Part shown: positions 1 through 12,600 of the stretch, piece after piece
Layout: every line of letters begins with the position of its first letter
How positions within the stretch are numbered: position 1 is the stretch's first letter
NCBI GenBank assembly: GCA_963965975.1
Contig: OZ014422.1
Span: 3,123,155 to 3,187,154, forward strand
Reading direction: 5' to 3'
Origin: Xestospongia bergquistia
Taxonomy: Eukaryota > Porifera > Demospongiae > Haplosclerida > Petrosiidae
Length of the DNA: 64,000 bases
Program-made: the position numbers and the translations under genes
The notes under the pieces: generated by a model
Told to the model about the DNA's origin: nothing
Database searches by the model: none
The model's input: only the letters and a program-made list of their open reading frames with translations

Positions 1-202
1 CCTATAAAAAATATAAAGGAGAGAACCTTTTATTGCTAAAATCAAGAAGAAGATATATGAAACATATTCAGTTGGTTTAGGTGACAAGCTACCTGTGTAT
101 GTATGTGTATGTCTGACAAGCAAATAAGGGGCTTGACAAGGCAAATAAAATTAATAATTAGGTAGAGTAAAAATTTTATTTAGGACATTTCTTTTTCCTT
201 AC

Positions 203-266
203 CATTAAAACCTATAGTATTGACCATTTCTAATTGTCCTGGAGTGTTTTCTTGTTCTTCGGCCAT
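203..266 (-). CDS. CFAP52: CFAP52 (WDR16)-like gene, first coding exon only
   Basis: This is the first coding exon of a gene read leftwards out of the window. It has 21 codons plus one base, from an ATG at 266 to a GTAAG donor just below 203. The peptide begins MAEEQENTPGQLEMV and ends TIGFNG. The end matches the conserved start of the cilia- and flagella-associated WD40 protein CFAP52/WDR16, whose N-terminus has an 'IGFNG' motif before the first WD repeat. In other animals the family sits in the lumen of motile-cilium doublet microtubules. The intron runs to the window edge, where a TATAG acceptor is visible at about bases 3-7, so the next exon probably starts at base 1-2. Identity rests on a short peptide, but the X-box about 43 bases upstream of the ATG, typical of ciliary genes, supports it independently. 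Confidence 0.6.
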
Positions 267-308
267 TCTAGTACTCTCTCTTTTTAAAACTATTGTTGAT
301 CAGACTTC

Positions 309-322
309 GTTGCTATGGTAAC
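309..322. promoter_or_regulatory. RFX X-box in a bidirectional promoter
   Basis: The 14-base palindrome GTTGCTATGGTAAC is a full X-box, the binding site of RFX transcription factors (consensus GTTRCC-AT-GGYAAC with small variation). It lies in the 70-base gap between the divergent CFAP52-like ATG (266) and the Ulp1-protease ATG (337). RFX factors drive ciliary genes in animals. Confidence 0.75.
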
Positions 323-336
323 TCTCCGCCCAACTT

Positions 337-3218
337 ATGGCTCGAGTTACTGTCAATGTATGTTACCGTACGAAATTATTTAAGGTAACTACTTCTCCTG
401 ACTGTTATGATATTATTTATATATTATCTGCTTTTCAGGTTTCTTGTTGTCCTCAAGAAACTATTGGTGACATTCTCCATAAAGTGAATGCTGATTCCTT
501 GTAAGCAATTAAATTTTGTTGTATTTCTCATGCCCACACAAATACTAGATAGTACAATGAAACTGATGAATGGAAAGTTAATATACAATTACATGAGCAA
601 AAGTTTTAATACAGAATGAACTGTTTTACCATAGATATTAGAGTACTCTGGTATTATAACTGTTCAGCTAGGTAATTGATAGACAGTCATTCTACCAGTG
701 GTAAGCTCGTGTGAATTTTATTTAAAATGTGACATCATCAGTGGTAACTTTTGTCAGAAAATACAGTAATGTGGAAATATAAACTCTAGCATGTTTTTGT
801 GCCCTCTTTGGATATTTTAAATTGTTCTTTCTTCTATGAAAGTATCATTTTATTTTAAGTAAATTTGAACAAAGTAGTTGTTATTTTTTATCTGCTATGT
901 CTCGTTTACCTTGTGTTGAGAGAATCATATTTATTGAGTTTCAATGTCATTGTTTTGTCAGAAGTAAAGTGTATTCAGGTAATAGCAGTAAACCAAGTAA
1001 CAATCATATTTTCATTAGACTACTATTCTATGTATTTTCTTTTGAAAGTGACAGCTTTTCTCTTGTTTTGTCTCATGACTACTGGCCATGATTGAGAGGA
1101 TTTTTCATGATAGTGCTTGTTTTAAGTTTTATAAGACCAGTAATTAGTTGTTTATACACAAATATATGCAAATGGCATATAATATATATATATATATATA
1201 TAGTAATACATGTATAATTTTGAAGTGTAAGCAAGAATAACTTGAAATTTTGGATAAAGTAAGCCCCATCAATTACAACCTAATATCTATAGCTTCTTTG
1301 GAATATGATGGTCTGAAAAGGAAACTTATCAGATATTAAAACTGTCATGAAAACTGCTCATGTCTGGAAATTCTATTATCCAACTGCAGCCAAATATACA
1401 GTGAATATAATTAATATAATTAAGATGATATTAAGATATTTAAAAATTTACGATGTAGAGGAACAAACAAAAGTAAAGTTACAGTCCTGGAAAAATGTTA
1501 TGAATAACTTCATAAAGCAGCCTGGCCTTTTATGCCTTAAAATAAATTTGTATGGAGGAAATAACTTCTGGATCCTCTGGTTACATGACCATAGAGCCCA
1601 GTAATGGATGTGATATCTATGGGAAGTTATTATTTACATGCTAGACCCTAAACCCAAAAAGTATGATATTCCATACCAGCTCTCACGTTGTCAATTAATT
1701 AATAAAAGATTACAAATTTCAATGATAAAGATCTGTTTTTAATTCAATAAAGATACATTTTGCAATCTTTATGAATTTTGCTGAAGGCAATACTTGTAGC
1801 TAGTAAAACACACACAAGAGATATCATTGAAATTCGTAATCTTTTATTAATTAATTAATAACATGAGAGCTGGTATGGAATATCATATGTCTTGTGTGTG
1901 TTTTACTAGCTACAAGTATTGCCTTCAGCAAAATTCATAAAGATTGCAAAATGTACCTTATTGAGTTAAAGCAAATCTTTTTCATTTTATAGGACTGATA
2001 TTGTATTACTTGTACCTTTAATGTTTTTATGGGGAGGGATATCTTCACAGCAATTTGAATTGGTGCCTTTTCATTGTACTGTTCATACTCTACTTTTACA
2101 AGTGAACTTATCACACATTCTTGTACTTCTGTCATCAAACAATCCTTACTCAAATCAATTTGAACTATTTGGTAACAAAAGTGAAACATTGTCTACACAT
2201 ACAGAGAAGGAGAAAAATTGTGACTTAAAAAGTAATAATGACACTGTTATCATTCTTTCTGACTCTGAAGATGTTATAACATCTGATACTGTGGCATGTT
2301 GTGGTATTAAACTCTCTCACTTGGACATATCTAGTCTTTATCCTTTACAATGGCTTAATGACCAGGTATAGTTGTAATTGACTCAGCAGTCCTTTGTGTC
2401 TTTAATAGGTGATAAATGCTTACATGAATCTTCTCATGTTGTATCACAAGGTATGTCGTCATACTAATTCATCATTACTTCTTTATATGTCAAGGATATT
2501 CATATTGTTAGTACGTTCTTTTACACAAAACTAGCACAAACTGGTAGTCAAGGAGTGACCAAATGGCTAAAGAAAGTAATAGATAAATTGTAATAAGGTG
2601 TTTTACTTCCATTTTGTAGGTCAATGTCTTCAGTTTATCAAAGATATTAATTCCAGTTCACTTGCCAGGTCATTGGAGCTTAGCTGTGATAGATATAAAG
2701 TGTCAGGTAGTTTAGTCTGTATTGAGTGGCTCCAATGTATTGTTCAAACTATAGAAAGTTGAATATTATGACTCATTAGGAATTCATAATAGAAAATGTT
2801 TAAAAGTATGGCACGAATAACAACCATTAACGGTTATATTTGTCATAGAAACTACTGATGTTAGTCTTTAAATTAGCCCACAAGATGAAGAGAAGGTTAA
2901 AACCACACTGGAAGACAACCCACCCAAAAGTGAAGCAAAGATCATGCATACAAACACACACACATACTTACAATAAATCTTTAGAATATACCAAAACAAG
3001 ACAATACAAGTGACTGTGGTGTATTTATATGCCAGGTATTTGATAATTAGATTTATACATTTGTAATTTGTCATTTCTTGTAGTATGCTCGATGGTTATG
3101 TAACTCAGATCTTGTCACTTCATGGACTAATAATGATCCGTTTTCATCAAAAGACATAGTGAAGTTGAGATATCACATGATCCAAGAAATTACACAAAAT
3201 CAACTACTGCCATTATAA
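337..3218 (+). CDS. SUMO/ubiquitin-like protease (Ulp1/SENP family) with ubiquitin-like N-terminus
   Basis: Exons read with consistent phase: 337-384, 439-500, 1993-2365, 2409-2450, 2495-2575, 2620-2706, 2755-2805, 2985-3035 and 3084-3218. The C-terminal part is a C48 cysteine protease. It shows 'LYPLQWLNDQ', 'STFFYTKL', the catalytic His in 'GHWSLAVID', the catalytic Asp in 'VEYYDSLG', the oxyanion Gln and catalytic Cys in 'PKQDNTSDCGVF', and the final helix ending 'ITQNQLLPL'. One short exon between 2805 and 2985, the helix between Asp and Gln, was not placed. The first two exons (MARVTVNVCYRTKLFK, then VSCCPQETIGDIL) look like the opening hairpin and helix of a ubiquitin fold. The family cleaves SUMO precursors or deconjugates SUMO; the exact substrate cannot be read here. 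Intron 2 (501-1992) holds a large inverted-repeat structure. A serine/acid stretch 'IILSDSED' in exon 3 resembles a SUMO-interacting motif. Confidence 0.8.
1661..1967. repeat. Two interlocked inverted repeats in SENP intron 2
   Basis: Bases 1741-1818 are nearly the exact reverse complement of 1891-1967 (about 77 bases). Bases 1661-1733 are nearly the reverse complement of 1818-1888 (about 70 bases). The arms are therefore in the order B', A, B, A'. This looks like a rearranged or duplicated foldback (MITE-type) element. No coding sequence is seen in it. Confidence 0.8.
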
Positions 3219-3392
3219 TGTAATCAAATACTTGTAATGATATTCATAGTTGTGGTTGGCAACTTAGCTATTTGTTGGCGAAGTTGTCTACCAAGTCCAA
3301 GTCCCTTGTTAGAGAATTTTTTATACCAGGATTTCGTTTGGTTTGTTCAGGATAGAAGTAGATCTTTCTGCTGGGGGTATTAAGTTACTAAA

Positions 3393-6300
3393 ATGTGGAA
3401 ATTTTGGAAGAGAATCGGAGGTGGTGCTAGTAATAGTACACAGGGCTCAACGGCTGATCTTAATGAGAAATTTGAATTAGAGAAAGTGAGCTACCGTTGG
3501 AAATGTAGAAGAATCTAAGTTACTACTATTATTTACGATTAATAAAGTTTTAAAGAAAAAAAGTGGGGGGGAATCTCCACCCACTTAATTTAACTAAGTG
3601 CTTTAGTACCTTGTTTGATCTTGAAGGGGTGGGCATATGATTGCTGTTACACTACTGAAACTTTAACATGCCTTGATTACTATCGTGTCTTTATAATTAT
3701 GTGAAATCAATGTGACAGGAAACACAGTCTTTGCTCTATATTAACATGAAATGTGTTCATCAATTACTACTTGTTAGTTGGTTCAAATTGTAGATTTGAT
3801 GATTCCAAGTATGGACTAGTAGCTTTTATCATACCAGCTGTTTAACTCACATTTAATGAATATAACTAATTTTATTTCTTTTCACAGCATGGTAGTCATG
3901 GTTTTCCACTAGGACCTTCAGCATTAGCATATGATCCTTGTCGACATGTTATGTATATTGGGACAAGTATTGGAGAATTAAACTTGTAAGTTGCTAATTG
4001 TTTTTGTAGTTAAGTTCTTTTAATTAAACTTACAGATATGGTAAACCTGGTGTTCAGTTATCAGCAGTTCATCTTGATAATTATAAAGTTCTTCAGATAC
4101 TACCTTTCTCAACTGAGGTTTGTCTTTATGTATTAAAGTTATTACAAATGCTTACATAGTTCCATTGTCTTGTATCAATTATATTAAAAATAGTTGTAAG
4201 TGTGGGCATAACAAATAGGTGTGATCATAATTGCAACAGAAGACCACTAATGTACGGGTATTTGCAACACCTACACTTCCATTGCTTCTTTGTGGGCATC
4301 TATTAGAATGACTGTGTAAACTGTACATACATTCTTGCATATCTTATAAGCAAAACAGGAACTCTAAATTCAAGGGAAAGATTGGGTTAATTCTCATCTG
4401 TGCAAATGATTTGTTGCAGATATTCTTGTCATCTTGGTGTATTAAATAACGTTCCATTCTTTTTTCTGACTTGGCACCAACTTTTATATATAATCTTAAG
4501 AGTTGTACCACTTGTTATGTACATATGTAACAAATCTTGTCTTCGTTGCTTTAGCCTGTTGTTGTATGACAATATCAAAGAGTATGAATGGAATTAAGCT
4601 ACACATCGCATTATTTCAAGTACTCTTAACATTCTCAGGTGATTGAGGAACAATGGGAAGTGAATAGCTAGCTACCTGTAAATGATCATGACCACTCCCA
4701 TATCAGAGCAATTGTACTTAGCTTCTGACTACTCTGTTAGTAGCACATAATTGTATTACTATTATCAAACAATCTTAGAGTAATTGTTTTGTGATTATCA
4801 TTTTATTGTAGTTGGTAGTGACTGTAATCAAATTATCATTCCTTGATATTGTGTTGCTGCTAATAATTTCTATGGAAGCACTTGTACCATCAGCTTCTGA
4901 ACATGCTGATAGTGATAATTTCTTGTTATTTGTTTTAGTAACATTAAATTTTATATTTAACTTTATTATCTAGCCGGCACTAATTACTGTATGTAGTAAC
5001 AATATCCTTAACAAATGGCAGCTAGTAGAAGATGAAGGCAAAAGTCATTTAGTGTTGACAAGAACTTACAAATTTCAAGGTGGCTTGTAAGTGTTTTACA
5101 ATAATGTTTTCCATTTGTTAAACTTTTTTTTACTTAGAGCAAAGACAATTACTGCGTGTTGTCTTCCACCATATGGGGAGTGTCTTTTTGTTGGGACATT
5201 AGGGGGCATTACTTACCCAATGGATACTGACTTTGATGGCATGTCTCCTGAGGTACTTTCATGGTCAAGAGCAAGAACCTAGTAAGTTTAAGTTATGTAG
5301 CAAGTAACATTGTTTATATATGCATAGTCTTGGATACAAAAAGAAAGATGTTCCAGGAGAAGTTAGAACTCTGAAGATTAATCCAGCTTACCCAAAACAG
5401 GTGTTTATGATTTAGTGTATCTTCTAAACAGTTTTGACTTTTATTTTATTTTAGCTCCTCATAGGATATGAACACAGTTACATTGAAATCTGGGATGCAA
5501 TGACATGGAAACCACGATCTATATTTGAACCACACAAGGTAACAAATATTATCTGTCCATTCAATACAAAGTAGAAGTGGTATGCAGTCTTTTCATAATT
5601 GTATGATGCTTGAATTTTGTGTACCTTTCACTATCTGTTCAGCTTTGTATCAATACATATTACATTCACATCAGTCTTAGGCCCTTTCACTCATAGTACA
5701 AAATATGTCAGTTACTTGGTATGTTTGTGTACTAGAAAAGATTTAGTTTGGCAAGTAAAATAAATATAGCAAGTGAAAACTCATACATTGTTTACTTAGT
5801 ATCATTATATCTACTGTGAATATTTTGTGTAAGGAATAAATAATGTTCTGTCATGAGAAAAATTGTTGCCTATATCTAATAGGAAAATACCACTTAAGCA
5901 CCTTATAGTTATAGTTGGTTGGATTTTAATTTTCATGAAGACACCAATGCACAAACATTTAATCCCACAAAAGAAACAACCATATGTTAAATAAACATAG
6001 GATATAGTAGAAAATAAAATGTAATATAAATTTTGCATCACTTCATACTCACCATTGTTATACACTATTTTTAAAAACAATGAGGGGATTGTATACATTT
6101 AATTTTATTAGTTTGTATTTTTATTTTAGGGATCAGGTGATTTATGTGATGTTTGCTGGCATAGTAGTGGCATTCAGTTTGCAACTGCTCACAGTAATGG
6201 ACATGTGTATATCTGGAACAGCAATACACCTGATAGCCCAGTGATTCAAAAGAAATTCTATGGTATATATCAAAATGTTATATTATTGTTATATCATATT

Positions 6301-9300
6301 TGTATAGAGGACAATAATTTACAATCTATTGGAAGGATTCTGTGGCCAGAGTAAGTACCATTTGTCTGGTTATATTAGTGTGTTGATATTTGTTGTAGGG
6401 ACAACTTTATGATTTTTAGTGGTGGAGCTCCTTACAGTCTTGTTGATGGTGATAGTGTCACTATTTGGGACAATAATGAAACTGTAACACTTCAATTGAC
6501 TTCTGGAGTTAAAGGAATGCACATAATTGATAGTAGTCTGACTGATATGGACTCTGGGATTGTAGGAATATCCTCTGATGTAGGCACCACTTCAACAAGT
6601 GAGAACATTGTTTTTGGATTAAATTATTTTGTTATAGTTCGTAAGGTTTTGATTTTACTTTTGGAACAAGAGATTCTATTCATTGACTTGAGTTCACCTG
6701 AGTAAGTTGTACAATGTGATATATGACAACATGTCATAACATTTCTTAGTCTGCCACTTCTTCAGCCACCCTATCTATATAGTATGCATAATAGTCCAAT
6801 CAAAGAAGTTGCTGTATATAGTAATATTGACCGTGATGTCTGGTCAATTATTCAGCGTGTTGGTAAAGTACAGCAGGAGAGTGTTTTTAGAGCTCCATGC
6901 AAGGTAACCATTGTGCCTTTGTACTTGTAGCAATTTTTAGACAATGTAGGTGTGGCCAATTGATGGAGGCTCAATAGAGCATTTGACTCAAGATAAACGT
7001 GACATCCTGTTGTCTGGGTTAGTCAATGATCATTAGTACTTTTATGATTGTGTGCTCTCTAGTCATGAGGATGGTTCTGTGAAGTTTTGGGATATCAAAG
7101 ACAGTAAGAGCCATCTTGGTATTTAGTGATCTTTACAATTTTTTGCACTACACAGTATCAATGAAGTTGATATATGAAGTTAATTGTGTGCAGTACTTCA
7201 ATACACCAGAGTCTGACTTCTTGAGGTCTGATAGCCTCGGTGAACACTTACCTCAGTGTCGTCAGGTTTGTTAGTATTGATAATGTGATTATATGTTTCA
7301 TCTTACACTATAGATTGGATTCTGGGATCCACGTAGTGATGATGATCAGTTGATTGTTACCTCCTTTTTGTTGTCTGGACATCAACTCTTGATTGGGTTT
7401 CAAGGTGGCTATGCTCTATTACTGACAGTAAACAATCAGACATCAGACTGCACTGTTATTGTAAGTGTATTGATACAATTATTGTTACTTGTGGGAGATT
7501 AGTTTGTGTTTATTGTTCAAGGCTAATATGTTTTTATTACTTATTGCTTTCCTTTTCAATAGTTATTACAAGTTTCAATCATGAGAGATGATCCACGCCA
7601 ACGAGGTCGGGCATGGCAAGCACCTCTTGAAGTTCGTACTGATCCAATTGAATGTCTTCCTGGTTTCCAACCAAGCCATTGTGTTCATTTTTTCCCTGCT
7701 GTTCCCATCACTGCTTTAGCAATTGCTAGAGAACAAGGACTGTATGTTTACATATTTATATGAAATTTCTAATATGGGTAGTGGGTAATGTATGAATAAT
7801 GAACTTTGTTGTTTGTCTTTAGGGTAGCTATTGGCTGTGTTTATGGTTTTGCTGTGATTGACTACTTTAAGAACGAAACACTATATGTACATTGTACATT
7901 TGATCAAGATATTGATGATCCTACAGCAATGTCTCGTGTGCAATCTATAAGACGGTCATTTCGACAGAGTCTTCAGCGTATGAATATTCGACGTAGTATG
8001 CGAGGGATGCAGAGTGTCAATCGGTCTTATCGTCCACAGAGTTCTCCTCTAGTTCGATCAGGAAGTGCCCGTCCATCCTTTTTCAACAGAGTAGCCAGTA
8101 TTAGAAGAACAACGGGAACCAGTACTAGTACTGCTAGCAAAGGAAGTACTCCGCAAGGAGCATCAGCAGTGGGTGCAAATATTCCACCTTTGAGACGCAA
8201 CTCCATTCGTACTCTGACATTTACTGCACCAACTCATGTAGGAGGATCTGCTTTAATTCACGGACTCTTTGTGGGTACTAATCAAGGTGCTGTGTTAGGC
8301 TTCACCATCGATATACCTACACAAAAACAGAGACAAACAAGATCTCCTATTATAATGCCTGTTGGTATGTGTTTGTGTACCTGGAATTACTTTATTATTA
8401 CTGCATCTGTTTTAGACAAAGAGTATAACCCGCGTAAAAATAATGCTGTCTTATTTGTTGGTGTGATTGATGGACTGAACTATCTGCTAGATGTTAATGA
8501 TGAAGGTAGCTATAAACAAAAAGGAACTCATTATCTGGTTATGTGTACTGAAGAAATACTTCGAGTAAGGATATCAAAACAGATAATATAAAAATTTATT
8601 TATAATATTCCAGGTTACAGACATTCCTGGGATGAAAAAGAAATATAGGGTTAAATTTAAGCAGAATGATTTAGATGAATATCATGCTGTATCTGCCCAT
8701 TATATACGTGTATCTGGTAAGTAGGTACACTAGTGTGATATACTATCTATTTTTTGTTTTACAGGGACATCTGCTATTTTAGTAATGGACAGTGAAGGTT
8801 ATATTAATATCTATTCTTTACCTGATCTACAGTTATTATACAAAGAGAACTGTGTTGATGCAGCTGATGCAGTGTAAGTATAAGTATAACAGTAAAGTGT
8901 AAATAATTATTGCCTTTCAGGGGTCAGCGACACTTTGTATCTAGTACAGTTGGTGTTGTTTTGCATCAAAAATCACCTTCTGAGTTCACAAGAGCCTCAC
9001 TCACTGATATTGCTAGGTTAGTAATAGTCACAGTTTGTCACTGTCTATCAGAGGAAATATTTAGACTGGATGTACAATTTTCACTGCCTGTGAAAGTTTC
9101 TACTCCTCAAACTCCAGCTAGGTTTTCAAGGCCATTATCTGATGGACCACATCTTGTTGAACTAGAGGAGGTGTGTTGTTAGTTGTACTCTTGGGTGTAA
9201 ACAAAGTGGATGGACTAAGTTGATGTAGTCTTTAGATTATAATGACAGTAATGATTTGTTTGTAGAGCTGTGGTCTTGAGGTTGAAGCTGAAGTATTCAC

Positions 9301-9463
9301 TGATGGACTTGGACCAGTTGATAGCAAGACATCTGTTGAAAGCACGCAAAGTAACAAGTCTCGTAGAAGTACTGGCTCTAGGAAGAGTGTTGAATTGCCT
9401 GATCACTATTTCACCCATCACAATCCTGAGTTAAAAAGTGATTTTCAGGAAAGAGCTTTGTGA
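3393..9463 (+). CDS. LLGL: Lethal giant larvae homologue (Lgl/LLGL), complete
   Basis: Twenty-one exons join in phase to about 1088 residues, close to vertebrate LLGL (about 1020-1060). Exons: 3393-3485, 3888-3985, 4036-4117, 4974-5086, 5138-5281, 5328-5400, 5455-5538, 6130-6262, 6308-6350, 6399-6701, 6750-6903, 6950-7017, 7063-7103, 7156-7265, 7314-7460, 7563-7741, 7823-8564, 8614-8716, 8765-8873, 8921-9170 and 9266-9463. Landmarks are 'HGFPLGPSALAYDP' and 'GTSIGELNLYGKPGV' in the first WD repeat, 'LLIGYEHSYIEIWD', 'GHEDGSVKFWD' and 'ITALAIAREQGL'. The basic, serine-rich aPKC site block 'MSRVQSIRRSFRQSLQRMN' lies in exon 17. Lgl is a double beta-propeller cortical polarity protein that aPKC phosphorylation releases from the membrane. 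Tomosyn (STXBP5) is the nearest relative, but the aPKC block and the lack of a C-terminal SNARE motif favour Lgl. It starts 174 bases after the SENP stop, on the same strand. Confidence 0.93.
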
Positions 9464-9692
9464 GATCAAAATCATTTTATTATTTATTTTATTACATGAC
9501 CCTTTATTGATACATGGTTTGTTGTTGAACAACTAATTTACAATTGAGAGTGTAAAATGATATGTTTTATTGCTGTCCATTTTATTTCTTATTATTTAGT
9601 CACTACATCAGACAATAATTATTATTATTATACATTTACAAAGTTTCCTTTAAAATTAATAGAAGAAATGAAAAATCTCTTGTAAAATGACA

Positions 9693-12600
9693 CTAGTGAT
9701 ATTTCCATCCATGAAAACAACGTGTGAACTCCCAAGGTTCTTGACCTCTTATAGCAACTTTGAATTTCCTTTTTGATTCTTCTTCTTCTTCAGCAACAGA
9801 TTTAATGTATAGCTAAATTTGTTGTGAACAGACACAAAACAGAATTAACCTAACAATTTACCTGAGCACTTTTCATCGCTAATTTCTTTTCTATGTCACT
9901 ACAACTTGATCCAAACCAAATGTAGACCTGCATATTTAATAATTACAACAAATGGAAGGGACAACAACAATATACCTCATTGCCATTATCAAGTATCATG
10001 ACATCCTCGTCAGAGAGATCTCCCTAAAGATTATAGTATACATCAAGTTACTATAATGAAGATATATATATAGTACTTGACAAAAATCTGGAGTTTTCTC
10101 TGAAACTGAGAAATAGCCTTTTTCATTGGAACATCGAAAAAGTCGTTTAAATTTCATGTACTCAGCCTCCTGTGAAATTTGTAGTATATATTTCACAAAC
10201 CAATCTACTAACCCTATCATAATCACCACGTCCACCTAAAGCCACCCAGAAAAAATTTTCAGGTTCTGCACCTTCTTTTACCACAACATTGGAATAGCTT
10301 GACTAGATAACAACATCTTTTATTATTTCATACTTATTAATTACCTCAAAGATAGTTCTTCCCATTTGTTCTGCATGTATAGCTTCTTCTGTTCTAGTTT
10401 TGCTAAAGAAAGCCAAAAGTGAAGAAAATATAACTAAGATAGTACCTGCCAATCCAAATATATACAATACCAGATCCAGGGGAGTTTTCAAATGGTACTT
10501 TTAATATGAAACTATCAAATTAACAACAAAACAATGTACAGTATACAGTTTGTTTACCAACCAGAAGCACGAGTTGAGGTATTTGGGTTCAGCTGTCACC
10601 TAGATCAAAGTTAAAAAAATTACAAAATTATTTGTCATGAGATGCAAACTTGTGTGTCTGTTAATAAACTATGTACAATTATGGATAATTATGTCACTGT
10701 GCTTTCTGCTAATAAGAACTATTAATACATGTATTTAATTAAATGGTTGGATATAGCTAGCATGGTGTAGCTGACCATTCCCATTTCCCAAGAGACAAGG
10801 GGTGGGGCAATAGATCAACTTGTCTCTGATATTTAGATATTTGCACCAAAGCTATGTTAGGTACCACTACTGTATAGCTGGTTTATTCATGGACATAAAA
10901 AATGGTCACTAAAGTTTATGTGAGAGTTAATTTTCATGTTTGCTTCCATTCCTCCATGTTTAATTATTACAAAGATTGTGCATTGGAGGGTTGACAAAAT
11001 GACATCACAACAAACGTATCAGTTATATGGTATAAAAATTTGTGTGAAAGGTAACATAAACTGTGATGACATGGCAACACCTGATTAAGGTGCAAATATC
11101 TGGATGTTGGACTAAACCCTTCCATCTCAGAGAGTGAGAATAGTTGGTTATGACAGACTAGGACACAGTTAACAAACTAATACACTAACATACTTTAATC
11201 TATCTTTGTTTGTCTATTTTATTGTCATGTATACACATTTTATCTACTCAGGTAGTGGACGGTGGTCTATTGAAGATTAGACAACACAAACTAATAAATT
11301 TTTAAAATGGCATCAATGAATGTGAAGCAGGCATGGGGTCAAATACATTGAATAGTATTTAAATACAAATACAAATACTCTCAAAATATGAAATACAAAC
11401 TACAAATACAAATACTTCTAGCAGGAATGTATTTCAAATACAAATCAAATACTTTGAAAAATTAATATTTAAATACTTTTCAAATACTGCTTTGTACTAT
11501 CCAGAACACCCCCATTATTTGCTTTTACATGTAATCAACTAATCATTACAAATTATTCATTGCATCTAATAAACACAAGTTCTTCAAATATTTTGTCACA
11601 GATAGTGTACTTGTTGGTACTAATAGGTATTAATAGATCTTACACATAATCTTGCAGAAGAAACAAACAATTTAAAAAGGAGTATTTGAAAATTTCATGA
11701 AGTATTTGAGATACAAATACAAATACTTCCTGTTTCAAAAATTCAAAATACAAATACAAGTACAAATACTCCAAAAAGTACTTAAATACAGCTAAATACA
11801 AATACTAATGTGTTTGACCCCAAGCCTGATGTGGAGTAACACAAGTCACAAAACAAATATACTTGAACAAGGTAACCTATTCTATAACTCTACCAAAATA
11901 CCCAAAATGTCTAACATTTCAAATTAAATACTAAATATCATGAGAAACAGGATTTGGCAAATTTTAATTCTAAATGGCAAATTAAAATTACACATTCAAA
12001 AATTCTTTTATTTCACACGTTTATCCTTGCTGTACATTAAAAGAATGTACAAAACATATATTGTCTAAGCATGTAGATCAAGTTTACCTGGATCACTCTT
12101 CTAGACAGACGACTATTATTAGCTCTGATTTGGTAGAGAGCTGGTTTATTAGCATTGAGTTGACTTTGTCGTTTACCCTAATGGGATAAGATTAAAAATG
12201 TCATTATTACAACATCACCAACCCAGTGTATTATAACTTTCCCTCCGAAATGAGCCAGGAATTGAAAGCTTTCTTGTTGCTATACAATCATATAATAATA
12301 AATATTAATCATAAATTGTATTGTACTTGTTTCAAACGTATGACTTCAATAGCTCCCATAGCTTTTTCAAGTTGTTTTCGAATCCTAAAACATATTAATC
12401 AGTACTGTGTCATGTCAAGGAAATTTTAGCATTAATTTTAGGGCTTTGCTAATGTCGTTCTTTTTGATCTATAGATTTTCAACTTTGTTAATTGTTTGAT
12501 TATGATGATGCTAAGTAGAATGCAGCCATTTACCTGTTTATCTCGGAGCAAAATTAAGTATTGTCAACCACCAAATCTTACTCTGTATATCTCAGAAACT

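Noticed and set aside
865-1095. 76-codon open frame in SENP intron 2
   Set aside because: AT-rich, no domain, inside an intron fixed by in-phase flanking exons.
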